From assembly GCA_905235135.1 (NCBI GenBank), contig CAJOKR010000024.1:1-37279 (forward strand): DNA of 37,279 nt. Direction: 5' to 3'. The notes under the pieces were generated by a model. The model saw only the letters and a program-made list of their open reading frames with translations, made no database searches and was not told where the DNA came from. The position numbers and the translations under genes were made by a program. This document shows positions 8,001-14,298 of the stretch, one piece after another. Within the stretch, counting starts at the first letter, position 1. Each line of letters begins with the position of its first letter. Origin of the DNA: an uncultured Bacteroidales bacterium. GTDB taxonomy: Bacteria; Bacteroidota; Bacteroidia; Bacteroidales; WCHB1-69.

Positions 8001-8533
8001 TATTCTATACCTGGGAAAAAGATTGAAAACGGAGAAGTTCCGCCAATGACCTGACCGTTATACTTTATTAATTGTATAAATGGTTTTTCTTCTGGATTCT
8101 CGGCTTTTCTTTGCTGGTCTATCCACAAATCCTTTTCGTCAAGCAACATACGGCCAAATGCCGACGGTATATCATTCCAATTGCCTTCTGCATCCAATAC
8201 GATAGGATCAGAAAATGATATTCTATCAGGGAACAGGGCAACGACCGCCATAAGTCCTTTCCATTCCTGAATAAGTCTGCTGTAGAAACCGAAAAGACCA
8301 GAAGTTTGAATATTTGCATCATTATTCTTATAGTCAAACGCAAACCAGAACAGCTTGGGACGAGCCCATGCTGTCGGAACACCAGAGATAAGCGTTCCAC
8401 TTACTTGATTTTCGTCCAAGTCACCAGCTTCTATTCCCTGAATGAATGGTTTTATCTCATCGTGAATATACCAATGTCCTTGCGGATTATTTTTTGAGCT
8501 ACCTGTACTCTTTATTAATTTAGCCTTTCCCAT
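5081..8533 (-). CDS. Large protein with C-terminal Hsp70/actin-like ATPase domain
   Basis: 1150 aa, intact. Residues about 580-970 carry the actin-like ATPase signature: phosphate-1 IVGIDFGSNNTCVHY (581-595), phosphate-2 FLGIDVGGSTSDILLL (799-814) and an adenosine-type EVHLMPFGKGGRLFHWL further on. All are close in form to DnaK's own loops, so ATP binding and hydrolysis are likely. The first 570 residues are unlike DnaK, rich in beta-strand patterns and aromatic residues, and I recognise no domain there. There is no DnaK-type substrate lid or EEVD-like tail. The gene lies 3 nt after the tubulin-like gene and 2 nt before the 711-aa partner, implying translational coupling. It could be an ATP-driven assembly factor or an actin-like filament former; the sequence does not decide. 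Confidence 0.75.
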   Translation of the reverse strand: MGKAKLIKSTGSSKNNPQGHWYIHDEIKPFIQGIEAGDLDENQVSGTLISGVPTAWARPKLFWFAFDYKNNDANIQTSGLFGFYSRLIQEWKGLMAVVALFPDRISFSDPIVLDAEGNWNDIPSAFGRMLLDEKDLWIDQQRKAENPEEKPFIQLIKYNGQVIGGTSPFSIFFPGIEYSGLTNTSDIPWYTSGKFADPLNYIRNDKDKVQKLYLFVKNLNANFDAYENSQKLTIDGRTSICHPDLTGLKSHLRDWERTLRNLFNDLQTNGTVAKYSNLCAPYSTLLVSNQKVYLLRTGDLTFTKPSDTTLIVAELKDLQNVLNESKKIVGWYESSDYKQPLEKAAVYYLKVNDVKDKDNPVKYFALPLSLEGLQMFGKNIGVLVSHNNPKFDITGRINEQDKLVVDLTVTIDNQPYKLNSREYEIEWAIAGRKVIVWPNFVSDKWDAYYLYSEFPTNLSGMKFIPFYKHCTDGNIIAVERPDGFQTKRHVVYSNSPDDMKRDANLDVLELVKYPVGQVTEEQHKYEVTKSNCPIAGLEIRIENAGQSETAGYLMVKNPGDLSMGENKISDFSSTPVNPSAIVGIDFGSNNTCVHYTVNNNTFPIKFENRRLALVGTEAVDGNIAERDELLFFSNEPTENGQVKSWLHEHDTRYIGANKDKEIAGGVAVNEKNIVVKEMTREIITTQAGILHYNMKWLSDTSGIAKKTAYLKAIWLSVCADLYANQLAPKEIRWSFPSSMSPTDLSQYRNIYNAQLPNITPILGDNNQRFRPQPLVEQTESESVCKYALGQQYGLNNAMFLGIDVGGSTSDILLLAKDINNNNAETLFNQSSVRIAAGVFFDAVIKSQRFRKAIYDYHESQRSIHVENIGEILTAGNKAPFYLNSVFDQLTPDNSAEFYSWISREAPFVFAIPAYVTGLLVYYAGKLCAKTIKEHNLTGIREVHLMPFGKGGRLFHWLQTNPGIPMTASYYDSCFKKAFGEGAENIKLNYRTDIASDNKSEVSKGLVSNQNLVFDASIRYCSDLFAEKGIKYLNNGQFDILDENDVVKNDYFENVGQFEFPDRMENFETFLDLFIDFVSQKAGLVTDVATLRNRKSELPSLLSSFITNDSEYDKARKVKQQTGHFEYRFPIFIAEGLCYLDKIIIPEVFKD

Positions 8534-8536
8534 TTT

Positions 8537-10141
8537 TTAATTGTTAAAGTGATACAAACTGCAAAGCGTATCGTAAACACGCTTTATTAACTTCTCGTTC
8601 TTATTGGTGATTTCAGAAGAATCCTTTTCTTTTATGAATTGGCTTCTAAATTCATTGGTAATACTTCCTATCAGACCAGTCTTGAAGGCATTACCTTCAA
8701 AATCAGACCCTTTCTGGTATAATTCTTTGTTGAAATCCAGTTTCTTGAACTCTTTCTCACTATTACAACCGAAAACCTCTGCATTAAGCAAGAACTTGTC
8801 TCCACCATCAGCAGACCTATGCAATTGTCTCAACCACCCATCCTTTACTTTGCCATCAGAAATCTCAAAGTGGAACAAATGCATATATTTCTCAAGATTA
8901 TCTATTTCCGACTTGTCAATATCCTCATAGCCTTCAATTTTGTTTACTTTCAGCTCCCCACTCTGAGCCATTTCAAAAAATCTGTCATTGCTATCGAGTA
9001 TGGTCATCGCAGTAAACATACCAAGCTTCTTAGCGAACTGTTCTTTATCACTATCACCGACAAAATCAGTATAATCAATCTTACCACTATCATCAAAAGT
9101 TCTATATACATATTCGAGTTGCTTTTTAGCCTTAAGGTCTGCAAGTCCATCCAATTTGTCAACAACACCATTTTCTTGTGCATTAAAGAAATGCCAAGCT
9201 GCAAAGGCGGCTAAAAGTTCTATGTAATGAGAATCGTTTTCTTGTTCTCCACCCCCTGTAATTGTTTTGTCTTGTATTTTGCTTGGTTTCCAACTAATCC
9301 CATCGGTTCCCATCATATATAATCTTTGGTATGTTTTACGAACTGTTTCGTCAGACTCATAAAACATCATGGCTGCTTGGGAATTAAGGGCGAACTTGTC
9401 GGATGTTGCAATCACCTTCTGTTTTGCCAGTTCATCAGCATTTGGCGCTGCAAACGAGAAATATGCAGTCAATAATGTAGCTCCGAAATATGCATTCTTC
9501 TCTATGTCTGTAGCCTGAGACATCAGGTTTGCTGCATCGCGGATTGCCTTTGGAATAATAGGAATAGAAGATGCTCCAGTACCGCCAAACACCGAACCAA
9601 GTATAAACACACGCGGATGGCCAGCAGATGCATCAATAAGTTTCTGAATAAAACGCCTTAAGTCGCTATTAGAATCTCCTTTACGGATTTCATCTACTAT
9701 TGAATGATACATAAGCATACTGCCAAGATGTGTCTGAGCACGATAGCCATGCTTCAAGTCGAAATCTTTGGCATTGTCTGTCAATAGTAAATCTGCAATT
9801 GCTGCCTCATCTGGATTACGGTATTTTAAATCTCCATAATCAAATAAATCGTTAAATGTGGATTTCTTTGAATAATCGGGACTGAACTGATAATAATTCA
9901 GTTTTGCAGAAAAGAAAGTATCCGTTAATGCTTCCTGCTTTTTGCCTATTCCCTTTGTCTTGATATATGCTTCCTTAAGATTTTTCAACCGAGTAAAATT
10001 TCCGTTGTCCTTGTCGGTATCAAGAGCAAGCATATTCACTTCCGTGTCATCGAACATTCCTATGGCGCACAAGTGTATAAAAGATTCTATACATCTCATT
10101 CCCGTGCCGCCTATACCAATTACAAAAACTTCTTTAGCCAT
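8537..10141 (-). CDS. Tubulin/FtsZ-like GTPase
   Basis: 534 aa when started at the ATG at 10139-10141. An upstream in-frame ATG at 10198 would overlap the preceding gene by 34 nt and adds residues unlike a tubulin N-terminus. The mature start MAKEVFVIGIGGTGMRCIES is the glycine-rich first nucleotide loop, LALDTDKDN the second, and VFILGSVFGGTGASSIP (178-193) contains the tubulin signature GGTGxxx. It therefore belongs to the tubulin/FtsZ superfamily, in the divergent Tubulin_2-like branch rather than true FtsZ, which is shorter and ends in a conserved tail. The C-terminal half is not recognised. Known members bind GTP and polymerise; comparative work links FtsZ-like families of this sort to membrane remodelling. 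Genes on either side are spaced 3 and 23 nt away. Confidence 0.78.
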   Translation of the reverse strand: MAKEVFVIGIGGTGMRCIESFIHLCAIGMFDDTEVNMLALDTDKDNGNFTRLKNLKEAYIKTKGIGKKQEALTDTFFSAKLNYYQFSPDYSKKSTFNDLFDYGDLKYRNPDEAAIADLLLTDNAKDFDLKHGYRAQTHLGSMLMYHSIVDEIRKGDSNSDLRRFIQKLIDASAGHPRVFILGSVFGGTGASSIPIIPKAIRDAANLMSQATDIEKNAYFGATLLTAYFSFAAPNADELAKQKVIATSDKFALNSQAAMMFYESDETVRKTYQRLYMMGTDGISWKPSKIQDKTITGGGEQENDSHYIELLAAFAAWHFFNAQENGVVDKLDGLADLKAKKQLEYVYRTFDDSGKIDYTDFVGDSDKEQFAKKLGMFTAMTILDSNDRFFEMAQSGELKVNKIEGYEDIDKSEIDNLEKYMHLFHFEISDGKVKDGWLRQLHRSADGGDKFLLNAEVFGCNSEKEFKKLDFNKELYQKGSDFEGNAFKTGLIGSITNEFRSQFIKEKDSSEITNKNEKLIKRVYDTLCSLYHFNN

Positions 10142-10164
10142 AATATAGTTGTTTAATTTGTTGG

Positions 10165-10569
10165 TTATTTTTTTGAAGGTCCTAAAATGCTGCCCCACTT
10201 AGTGCTACGGAAAACAAGCATGGTGATTATGGACAACACAAAATAGCCCACGAGACATATTGCACTTGTCGCAATAATGTTGGTTGTACCAAACTTGGTC
10301 TTCAGGGATGATTTCTCAATAAAACCGGCCACGTATGTGGCGTTAATGATAAAAAACACGAAGGCAACAACAACACCGATGACAATCCACCAGACTCGGC
10401 GTTTCTTGTACGAATTGTCTGGCTTGCCTTGCCATTTGATGAGATTCGCAATCAACAATGCTATGGCAAAAGCCACCGCCATAAAAATCAGTGCCGTGAA
10501 ATACGTGTTTTGGACTAAACTTGCCAATTCTTGCCTACTTTCAATAGGCCCCATAGAAAACATATTCAT
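10165..10569 (-). CDS. Three-helix membrane protein of the tubulin-like operon
   Basis: This 134-aa protein has three hydrophobic helices, about residues 23-44 (TALIFMAVAFAIALLIANL), 59-80 (WWIVIGVVVAFVFFIINATY) and 98-120 (IIATSAICLVGYFVLSIITM). A basic loop KPDNSYKKRR lies between the first two. It has no cleavable signal and no recognisable family. It lies 27 nt after the lipoprotein gene and 23 nt before the tubulin-like gene, in the same operon. An inner-membrane anchor or recruiter for the GTPase is a reasonable guess from position only. Confidence 0.65.
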   Translation of the reverse strand: MNMFSMGPIESRQELASLVQNTYFTALIFMAVAFAIALLIANLIKWQGKPDNSYKKRRVWWIVIGVVVAFVFFIINATYVAGFIEKSSLKTKFGTTNIIATSAICLVGYFVLSIITMLVFRSTKWGSILGPSKK

Positions 10570-10596
10570 AATAAATCCTATTTTGGTTAATAACTC

Positions 10597-11928
10597 TTAT
10601 TTGAATGAAGGTACTTGAAGAAAAATCGTATAGATTGTTCTGCCATCAGGAACTATATCTACGTCTTTTAGGACATTGTCTATGCTTAACGACACACAAG
10701 TGGCTGTTTGTCCTGTTAGCCTTCTTCTTTGAACGCACCCCCACTGAAAAACCGTTTCATCATATTCTTCAATTTTACTATTGCCAACTGCTAAATCGAT
10801 GCGTATCAAATTCCCTTCAAAGCCCTCCTTGGAAGAATACAAATGCTTTGCAGAAAAAATGTTTTTATTGAAAAATATGGAAATCTCATTTTGAGCGTTT
10901 ATCTTTACATCAAAAGCATCGGAAATATCAAATGGTGAATCATTAAGTTCATCATCATCTTCTTGCTTTGACAGATATAGTTTAGAGACATTGGTGGCTC
11001 GAACTTTGATATTGTCAATAGAATAATTATTGCCATCACATAATTTCAGGCCATCAACAATCGGGATGGGGTTTTCATCTTCAATCACTTTATTGTGGTT
11101 GTCCAGTTTCATAAGAAACTCTTTTATGTCATTCCAAGAAGCCTCAGTTGAGACAAGTTCGCTCCGGCTGTTGATGGATTTTACCGTAATGTCGATTTCT
11201 TGAGATGAAGAATTGTCTTCTTTGCTCCTTTGAATACTAATATCTGAGTTTTTCAACGTAAACAAGCAGCATTCTCCTATATTCGGATTGCTGTCAACCA
11301 GATAATTCTTTACTTGGGAAATCATAGTGTTGGTTATGGGTGCCTTGTCTGACGGGTCGGTAAAGAACATATAAAAACGCTTTTTCTGATTTCCTTTTTC
11401 CCAATAAGGCTCAGTCAGAATGTCAATTTGATATCCTTTGGAAAGCCATTTTTTGAATGATTCGCTTAAATATGGGTCGTTGTCATGAACTTTCCCGTCT
11501 TTATAAAATTCAAAATCCGAGATAATCATACCTTGACGGTTGCCATCGCAAATATTTTCCACTGCTTTTTGGATGTCAGCATAATTATAGTCGCTATTCA
11601 TATTTTCCAGTGCGTTAAACAGCGTTTGTTTTTGCCTGTCGCATTCTGTTGTATCAAACTGATTCCCTTTTATAAAGACCAAGGTCCCAATGTATTGATA
11701 CATTTGAGATTTCATATCTTTAAAGACATGGCTTTCTTTAGCATCAAGAAAGACTGTTGACGCATCAATGTACAAAATCGTACTTGGATCTAATGGTTCA
11801 GAAGTCTCAACAGGTGCCATTTCGTTAAGTATTTTGGTGTCTGCATCTATACTAATCTTATTATTACAAGACAATATAAGCATAGCAACTGCACACACAT
11901 ACACCAACTTGTATAAATTTCTTGCCAT
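10597..11928 (-). CDS. Lipoprotein with degenerate vWA-like region
   Basis: 443 aa. The N-terminus has positive residues, a hydrophobic core and a lipobox LILSC, placing the modified cysteine at residue 21; the protein should be exported and lipid-anchored. Residues about 50-200 look like a von Willebrand A Rossmann fold (ILYIDASTVFL at the MIDAS position, then QGMIISDFEFY, and IDILTEPYWEKGNQKKRFYMFF), but the canonical DxSxS metal site is not intact. The second half is beta-rich and unrecognised. It is the first full-length gene of the operon that continues into the 3-TM, tubulin-like and Hsp70-like genes. vWA proteins accompany TerD and FtsZ-like families elsewhere, which supports but does not prove the vWA call. 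Confidence 0.65.
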   Translation of the reverse strand: MARNLYKLVYVCAVAMLILSCNNKISIDADTKILNEMAPVETSEPLDPSTILYIDASTVFLDAKESHVFKDMKSQMYQYIGTLVFIKGNQFDTTECDRQKQTLFNALENMNSDYNYADIQKAVENICDGNRQGMIISDFEFYKDGKVHDNDPYLSESFKKWLSKGYQIDILTEPYWEKGNQKKRFYMFFTDPSDKAPITNTMISQVKNYLVDSNPNIGECCLFTLKNSDISIQRSKEDNSSSQEIDITVKSINSRSELVSTEASWNDIKEFLMKLDNHNKVIEDENPIPIVDGLKLCDGNNYSIDNIKVRATNVSKLYLSKQEDDDELNDSPFDISDAFDVKINAQNEISIFFNKNIFSAKHLYSSKEGFEGNLIRIDLAVGNSKIEEYDETVFQWGCVQRRRLTGQTATCVSLSIDNVLKDVDIVPDGRTIYTIFLQVPSFK

Positions 11929-11946
11929 AATTAAAAATTTTGATTA

Positions 11947-12060
11947 TTACATATAATTATTGTTAAACACTTCCACTTCTTCAGGTTGTATCACCAGATA
12001 TGAATTTCCTTCCGCAAGAAAAAGTTCCTTGTGTCTTCGGCAGACAGCGACAATATGGTG
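11947..12060 (-). other. Open 3' gene remnant without a start codon
   Basis: A frame with no usable start ends ELFLAEGNSYLVIQPEEVEV and stops 18 nt before the lipoprotein ATG. The composition looks coding. A second short frame overlaps it (QPNTILSLSAEDT..). If one base were restored at each of two places, the 61-aa peptide upstream would run through both to give one exported protein of about 105 aa. I see this as a possible frameshifted first gene of the operon, not as an independent gene. Confidence 0.3.
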
Positions 12061-12076
12061 TTAGGCTGACACATCG

Positions 12077-12262
12077 CTATTCCACAGAAACCGTGTCGGA
12101 AGAGACATCCGGCAACGTGTCAGCCGAACTCGGGCAGCTTTTCACAACCCCACCCATACTCGCCACCGGCACCGCATTCTTCTCCGGCAACAACATGCAG
12201 ATTCCGCCGGCAATCATGACAGCCAGTGCTAAAATGATTTTGTACGGTTTCAATCTTCGCAT
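12077..12262 (-). CDS. Small signal-anchored peptide, possibly the 5' part of a broken gene
   Basis: Reading from the ATG at 12260-12262, this 61-aa product starts MRRLKPYKIILALAVMIAGG, a positive stretch followed by a hydrophobic helix typical of a signal peptide or anchor, then a Ser/Val/Asp-rich tail. An upstream in-frame start would add 19 residues that look non-coding and overlap the terminator side. It lies between a structured leader (12317-12605) and the lipoprotein gene, so it may be the first gene of the tubulin/Hsp70/TerD operon. Coding-like sequence in the other frames downstream suggests it may originally have been longer. No family is recognised. Confidence 0.4.
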   Translation of the reverse strand: MRRLKPYKIILALAVMIAGGICMLLPEKNAVPVASMGGVVKSCPSSADTLPDVSSDTVSVE

Positions 12263-12316
12263 CGCAATATTCGTTTGTCTCCCCCGCCCCGCAACTCCCG
12301 ACAGGACAGGACACAA

Positions 12317-12353
12317 CAAAAAAAGCGTGGAGTCCTTATTGGCTCGTCACGCT
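12317..12353 (-). terminator. Intrinsic terminator/attenuator before the island operon
   Basis: On the minus strand the stem AGCGTG..CACGCT, extended by GAGCC pairing with GGaCTC around the loop AATAA, is followed by seven T. It lies about 55 nt upstream of the ATG at 12262, and I see no second promoter between them. Confidence 0.72.
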
Positions 12354-12605
12354 CATTTTGAGGCCTTCGCAATGCCCTTTCCAAACCATAACAAGCAACT
12401 TGAAGTCCACGCCGAATATGCAAATTGCCCGTATGGTTCAGATACGGTAATTATACACATCCCGAGGACATTCACTGCTACTTTGCGCGGTTTGGAAAAT
12501 TGAAAGTTGCGAAGTTTCAAAATGACCGCCACAAAGCGTCAATAAACGCCTTTTACTATGTCCGCAAACCCGCCCTCCTCGTCAGACATCTCCCCAGCGT
12601 GGGTT
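12318..12605 (-). ncRNA. Candidate structured leader or small RNA upstream of the tubulin/Hsp70/TerD operon
   Basis: A perfect TAnnTTTGC promoter at 12612-12620 and an intrinsic terminator at 12317-12353 delimit about 290 nt without a convincing gene. Inside there is a perfect 6-bp hairpin with a 7-nt loop at 12429-12447. A long composite hairpin is at 12481-12536: an outer stem CTTTGCGCGGT against ACCGCCACAAAG with one bulge, and an inner stem TTGAAA/TTTCAA. I do not see the diagnostic motifs of RNase P RNA, tmRNA or SRP RNA. It could be a free small RNA or an attenuating leader for the genes that follow on the same strand. Ends are estimates. Confidence 0.42.
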
Positions 12606-12611
12606 TGCGCG

Positions 12612-12620
12612 GCAAAGATA
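12612..12620 (-). promoter_or_regulatory. Bacteroidota -7 promoter element (TATCTTTGC)
   Basis: Exact match to TAnnTTTGC on the minus strand, just upstream of the structured leader region. It is the only such element found upstream of the island operon. Confidence 0.6.
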
Positions 12621-12649
12621 CAAAAAATATCACGACGGGCGAGTTTTTT

Positions 12650-12828
12650 TTGATGATCATCAACGGCCGAAAGGATGCGACAGCCCCTCTGCCCGTGGCC
12701 ATCGGCGTGATCCGCAACGTCAAGAAGACCTCCTACACGCAGCTGTACGAAGACCAGATGGAAGAGCAGATGGCCAACGGCAAGTACAAATGCGTTTGTT
12801 GAACAGTGGGGACACGTGGGAGATTTAA
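12650..12828 (+). pseudogene. 3' remnant of 2-oxoacid:ferredoxin oxidoreductase beta subunit
   Basis: The frame reads ..APLPVAIGVIRNVKKTSYTQ, then EDQMEEQMANGKYKCV. Just past that, in the next frame, it reads LLNSGDTWEI and stops at 12826-12828. The C-terminus of KorB-type subunits has this form (PVAIGVIR.V...TY...Q..E.....KIKCVDDLLnSGdTWEI), so this is the tail of such a gene with a small deletion or frameshift near 12803. The thiamine-diphosphate binding part is missing; upstream sequence to 12600 is unrelated. The true gene would encode a subunit that oxidises 2-oxoglutarate or a branched 2-oxoacid with ferredoxin. A good terminator follows directly, as expected for an operon end left behind after a deletion or rearrangement. 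Confidence 0.68.
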
Positions 12829-12853
12829 TTCGGAATTAGTAATTAGTAATTAA

Positions 12854-12885
12854 GGGCCGTTGCCGGAGGGTGACGGTCCTTTTTT
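12854..12885 (+). terminator. Intrinsic terminator after the oxidoreductase remnant
   Basis: Stem GGGCCGTTGC with GTGACGGTCC (one G-U type pair and one mismatch) around CGGAGG, followed by six T. Confidence 0.65.
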
Positions 12886-12938
12886 GTTTCAGGTTTCAGG
12901 TTTCAGGCATTGACAAGTTTCAGGTTTCAGGTTTCAGG
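12886..12938 (+). repeat. Heptanucleotide GTTTCAG tandem repeats
   Basis: Two runs of three GTTTCAG units (12886-12907 and 12917-12938) are separated by a 9-nt spacer. They lie in the non-coding stretch between the terminator and the DUF3078 promoter. The number of copies may vary between strains. Confidence 0.8.
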
Positions 12939-12969
12939 TCCAGAGGGGGCGATTCGTATAAGAAAATCG

Positions 12970-12978
12970 TATATTTGC
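12970..12978 (+). promoter_or_regulatory. Bacteroidota -7 promoter element (TATATTTGC)
   Basis: Exact TAnnTTTGC match 17 nt upstream of the ATG of the DUF3078 gene. Confidence 0.7.
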
Positions 12979-12995
12979 GTCCAAATCACGAAAGT

Positions 12996-14106
12996 ATGAA
13001 ACATTATTACATAATATTGATTCTTAGTGTACTAACCATTTCCGCAACCTACGCCCAAAAACCAAAACCACGGAAAAGGCAGCCGACTCGACAAAGGCAT
13101 GGAAATTTGACGGCGTGATCGGTTTGAACGCTGGCGCCACGAACCTCTTCTTTTGGTCTGCAGGGGGTAACAACAACGCTAACGCACTGACTTTCGCCAA
13201 ACTACGGCTGCAATATCAAAAAATGCCATTGCTTGGGAGACCAACTTTGACACTGATTTCGGCTTGACTTGGGTCGATCAGGAGGACGACCAACTCAAAA
13301 AGACATCCGACGATATCAAGTTCAACACCAAGTTGGGCTGGAAAATCAAGGATAATTTGTACTTGACCGCGTCAGGTAGTTTCAAGAGCCAATATGCGAT
13401 TGGTCGCAAATACAAAAAAGGGCAATATGACCCGGTGATTTCCAAATGGCTCTCACCGTCCAACACCGAGTTGTCACTGGGTATCGACTGGAAGAAATCG
13501 GTCGGCAGTTGCGACTTTTCGGTCTATGTCTCACCGCTTGCGGGGGCCCTCATCACGGCATACGTGAACGATGCGGACAACCGGAAATATACCGAAGAGT
13601 ATTTGGCGGCCATGGAGGCGGCAGGAGAACCTGTTCCGGAAGAGTATGTGGACTTCCGTCGGGAGATGCAGGCCAAATACGGCACCTACAAAGTCATCCT
13701 GACTGACGATGGCATTCCTGTTGTCGATTGGCGCAGTTGTCGCGCCGAGTTAGGTCTCTCCCTCAAGGGCACCGTTGATTACAAGCACAAAAATCTGACA
13801 ATCAGTTCCTCGATTTGGTTCTACACCCGAAAGGGATTCGATATAAAAGAGGCCTATGAGCAGGCCCACCCCGGCGAAACCTACAACATGTATTACCAAT
13901 ATTCGAACTTGAACCGTCGTTTCGGCAATTTCGATGTTGAATGGGACTTCTTCATCTCCTATCAGTTCCTTAAAGTGCTGAACGTGACATTGTCCACCAA
14001 CTTGAAATACTACAACGGCATCTTAGTAAAGGACAAGGAAAGTGTCGAGAAAGAGCACGTGCAGTTCAAATCGGTCTTCGGCATCGGGCTCGGTTACAGT
14101 TTCTGA
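12996..14106 (+). pseudogene. DUF3078 outer-surface protein gene with two frameshifts
   Basis: The ATG at 12996 opens a signal peptide (MKHYYIILILSVLTISATYA). The reading then has to change frame near 13055 to give FDGVIGLNAGATNLFFWSAG, and again near 13215 to give KNAIAWETNFDTDFGLTWVD. After that a single frame runs to 14106. The blocks W..GG..gLN.....sL..W.AGG.NN and W.n.ld...G......d are the DUF3078 pattern, a Bacteroidota family of predicted beta-barrel or outer-membrane-associated proteins; the C-terminus (FGIGLGYSF) ends in Phe like outer-membrane beta barrels. The part from 13264 (280 aa) is uninterrupted. Without both corrections the gene is dead, unless the frameshifts are sequence errors. 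The promoter is intact. Confidence 0.72.
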
Positions 14107-14109
14107 CAT

Positions 14110-14298
14110 TGGGGCTGAATTTCTTCAAGGACAGCGCCGCGCCAAGCCTGCCGAAAGGGGGACTTTTCGACTCGCGACCACTGCTTGCTTTGATCCGGAA
14201 CCTACTGCCTTACAGCCGCTTGGAGGATCTTCCGATACCGACCCTCATCGTGGCTTCCGACATGGATCGTGGAATGTCCAGGGTCTTCAAGAAATGAC
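14110..14298 (+). pseudogene. Internal fragment of a patatin-like phospholipase gene
   Basis: About 62 codons (GLNFFKDSAAPSLPKGGLF.. to VASDMDRGMSRVFKK) match residues 67-126 of the intact patatin at 19483-20409 with scattered substitutions. DNA similarity starts at the same codon (GGGCTGAATTTCTTCAA) in both. The catalytic GxSxG and the DGG motif lie outside the copied segment, so it cannot be active. It begins right after the DUF3078 stop and its end overlaps the tail of the phosphotransferase gene on the other strand. It is a truncated duplicate or the relic of a second patatin gene. Confidence 0.75.

Noticed and set aside
5081..8533. Calling the 1150-aa protein a second DnaK
   Set aside because: It has the ATPase loops but an unrelated 570-residue N-terminus and no substrate-binding lid; a complete dnaK is present at 27236-29167.
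8537..10141. Calling the tubulin-like gene ftsZ
   Set aside because: The glycine loop is present, but the rest of the sequence, the length and the context (no ftsA or mur genes) differ from division FtsZ.
12000..12503. Open frame of 167 codons on the plus strand
   Set aside because: It spans the terminator and RNA hairpins of the other strand and has no coding pattern; the small signal-anchored frame on the minus strand is more plausible.
12318..12605. RNase P RNA, tmRNA or SRP RNA
   Set aside because: The universal motifs (such as GAGGAAAGTCC, the tmRNA 5' GGGGCTG..TTCGAC and the SRP apical loop) are absent.
12886..12938. CRISPR-like array
   Set aside because: The 7-nt units are joined directly with one 9-nt gap, with no regular spacers and no cas genes in the window.
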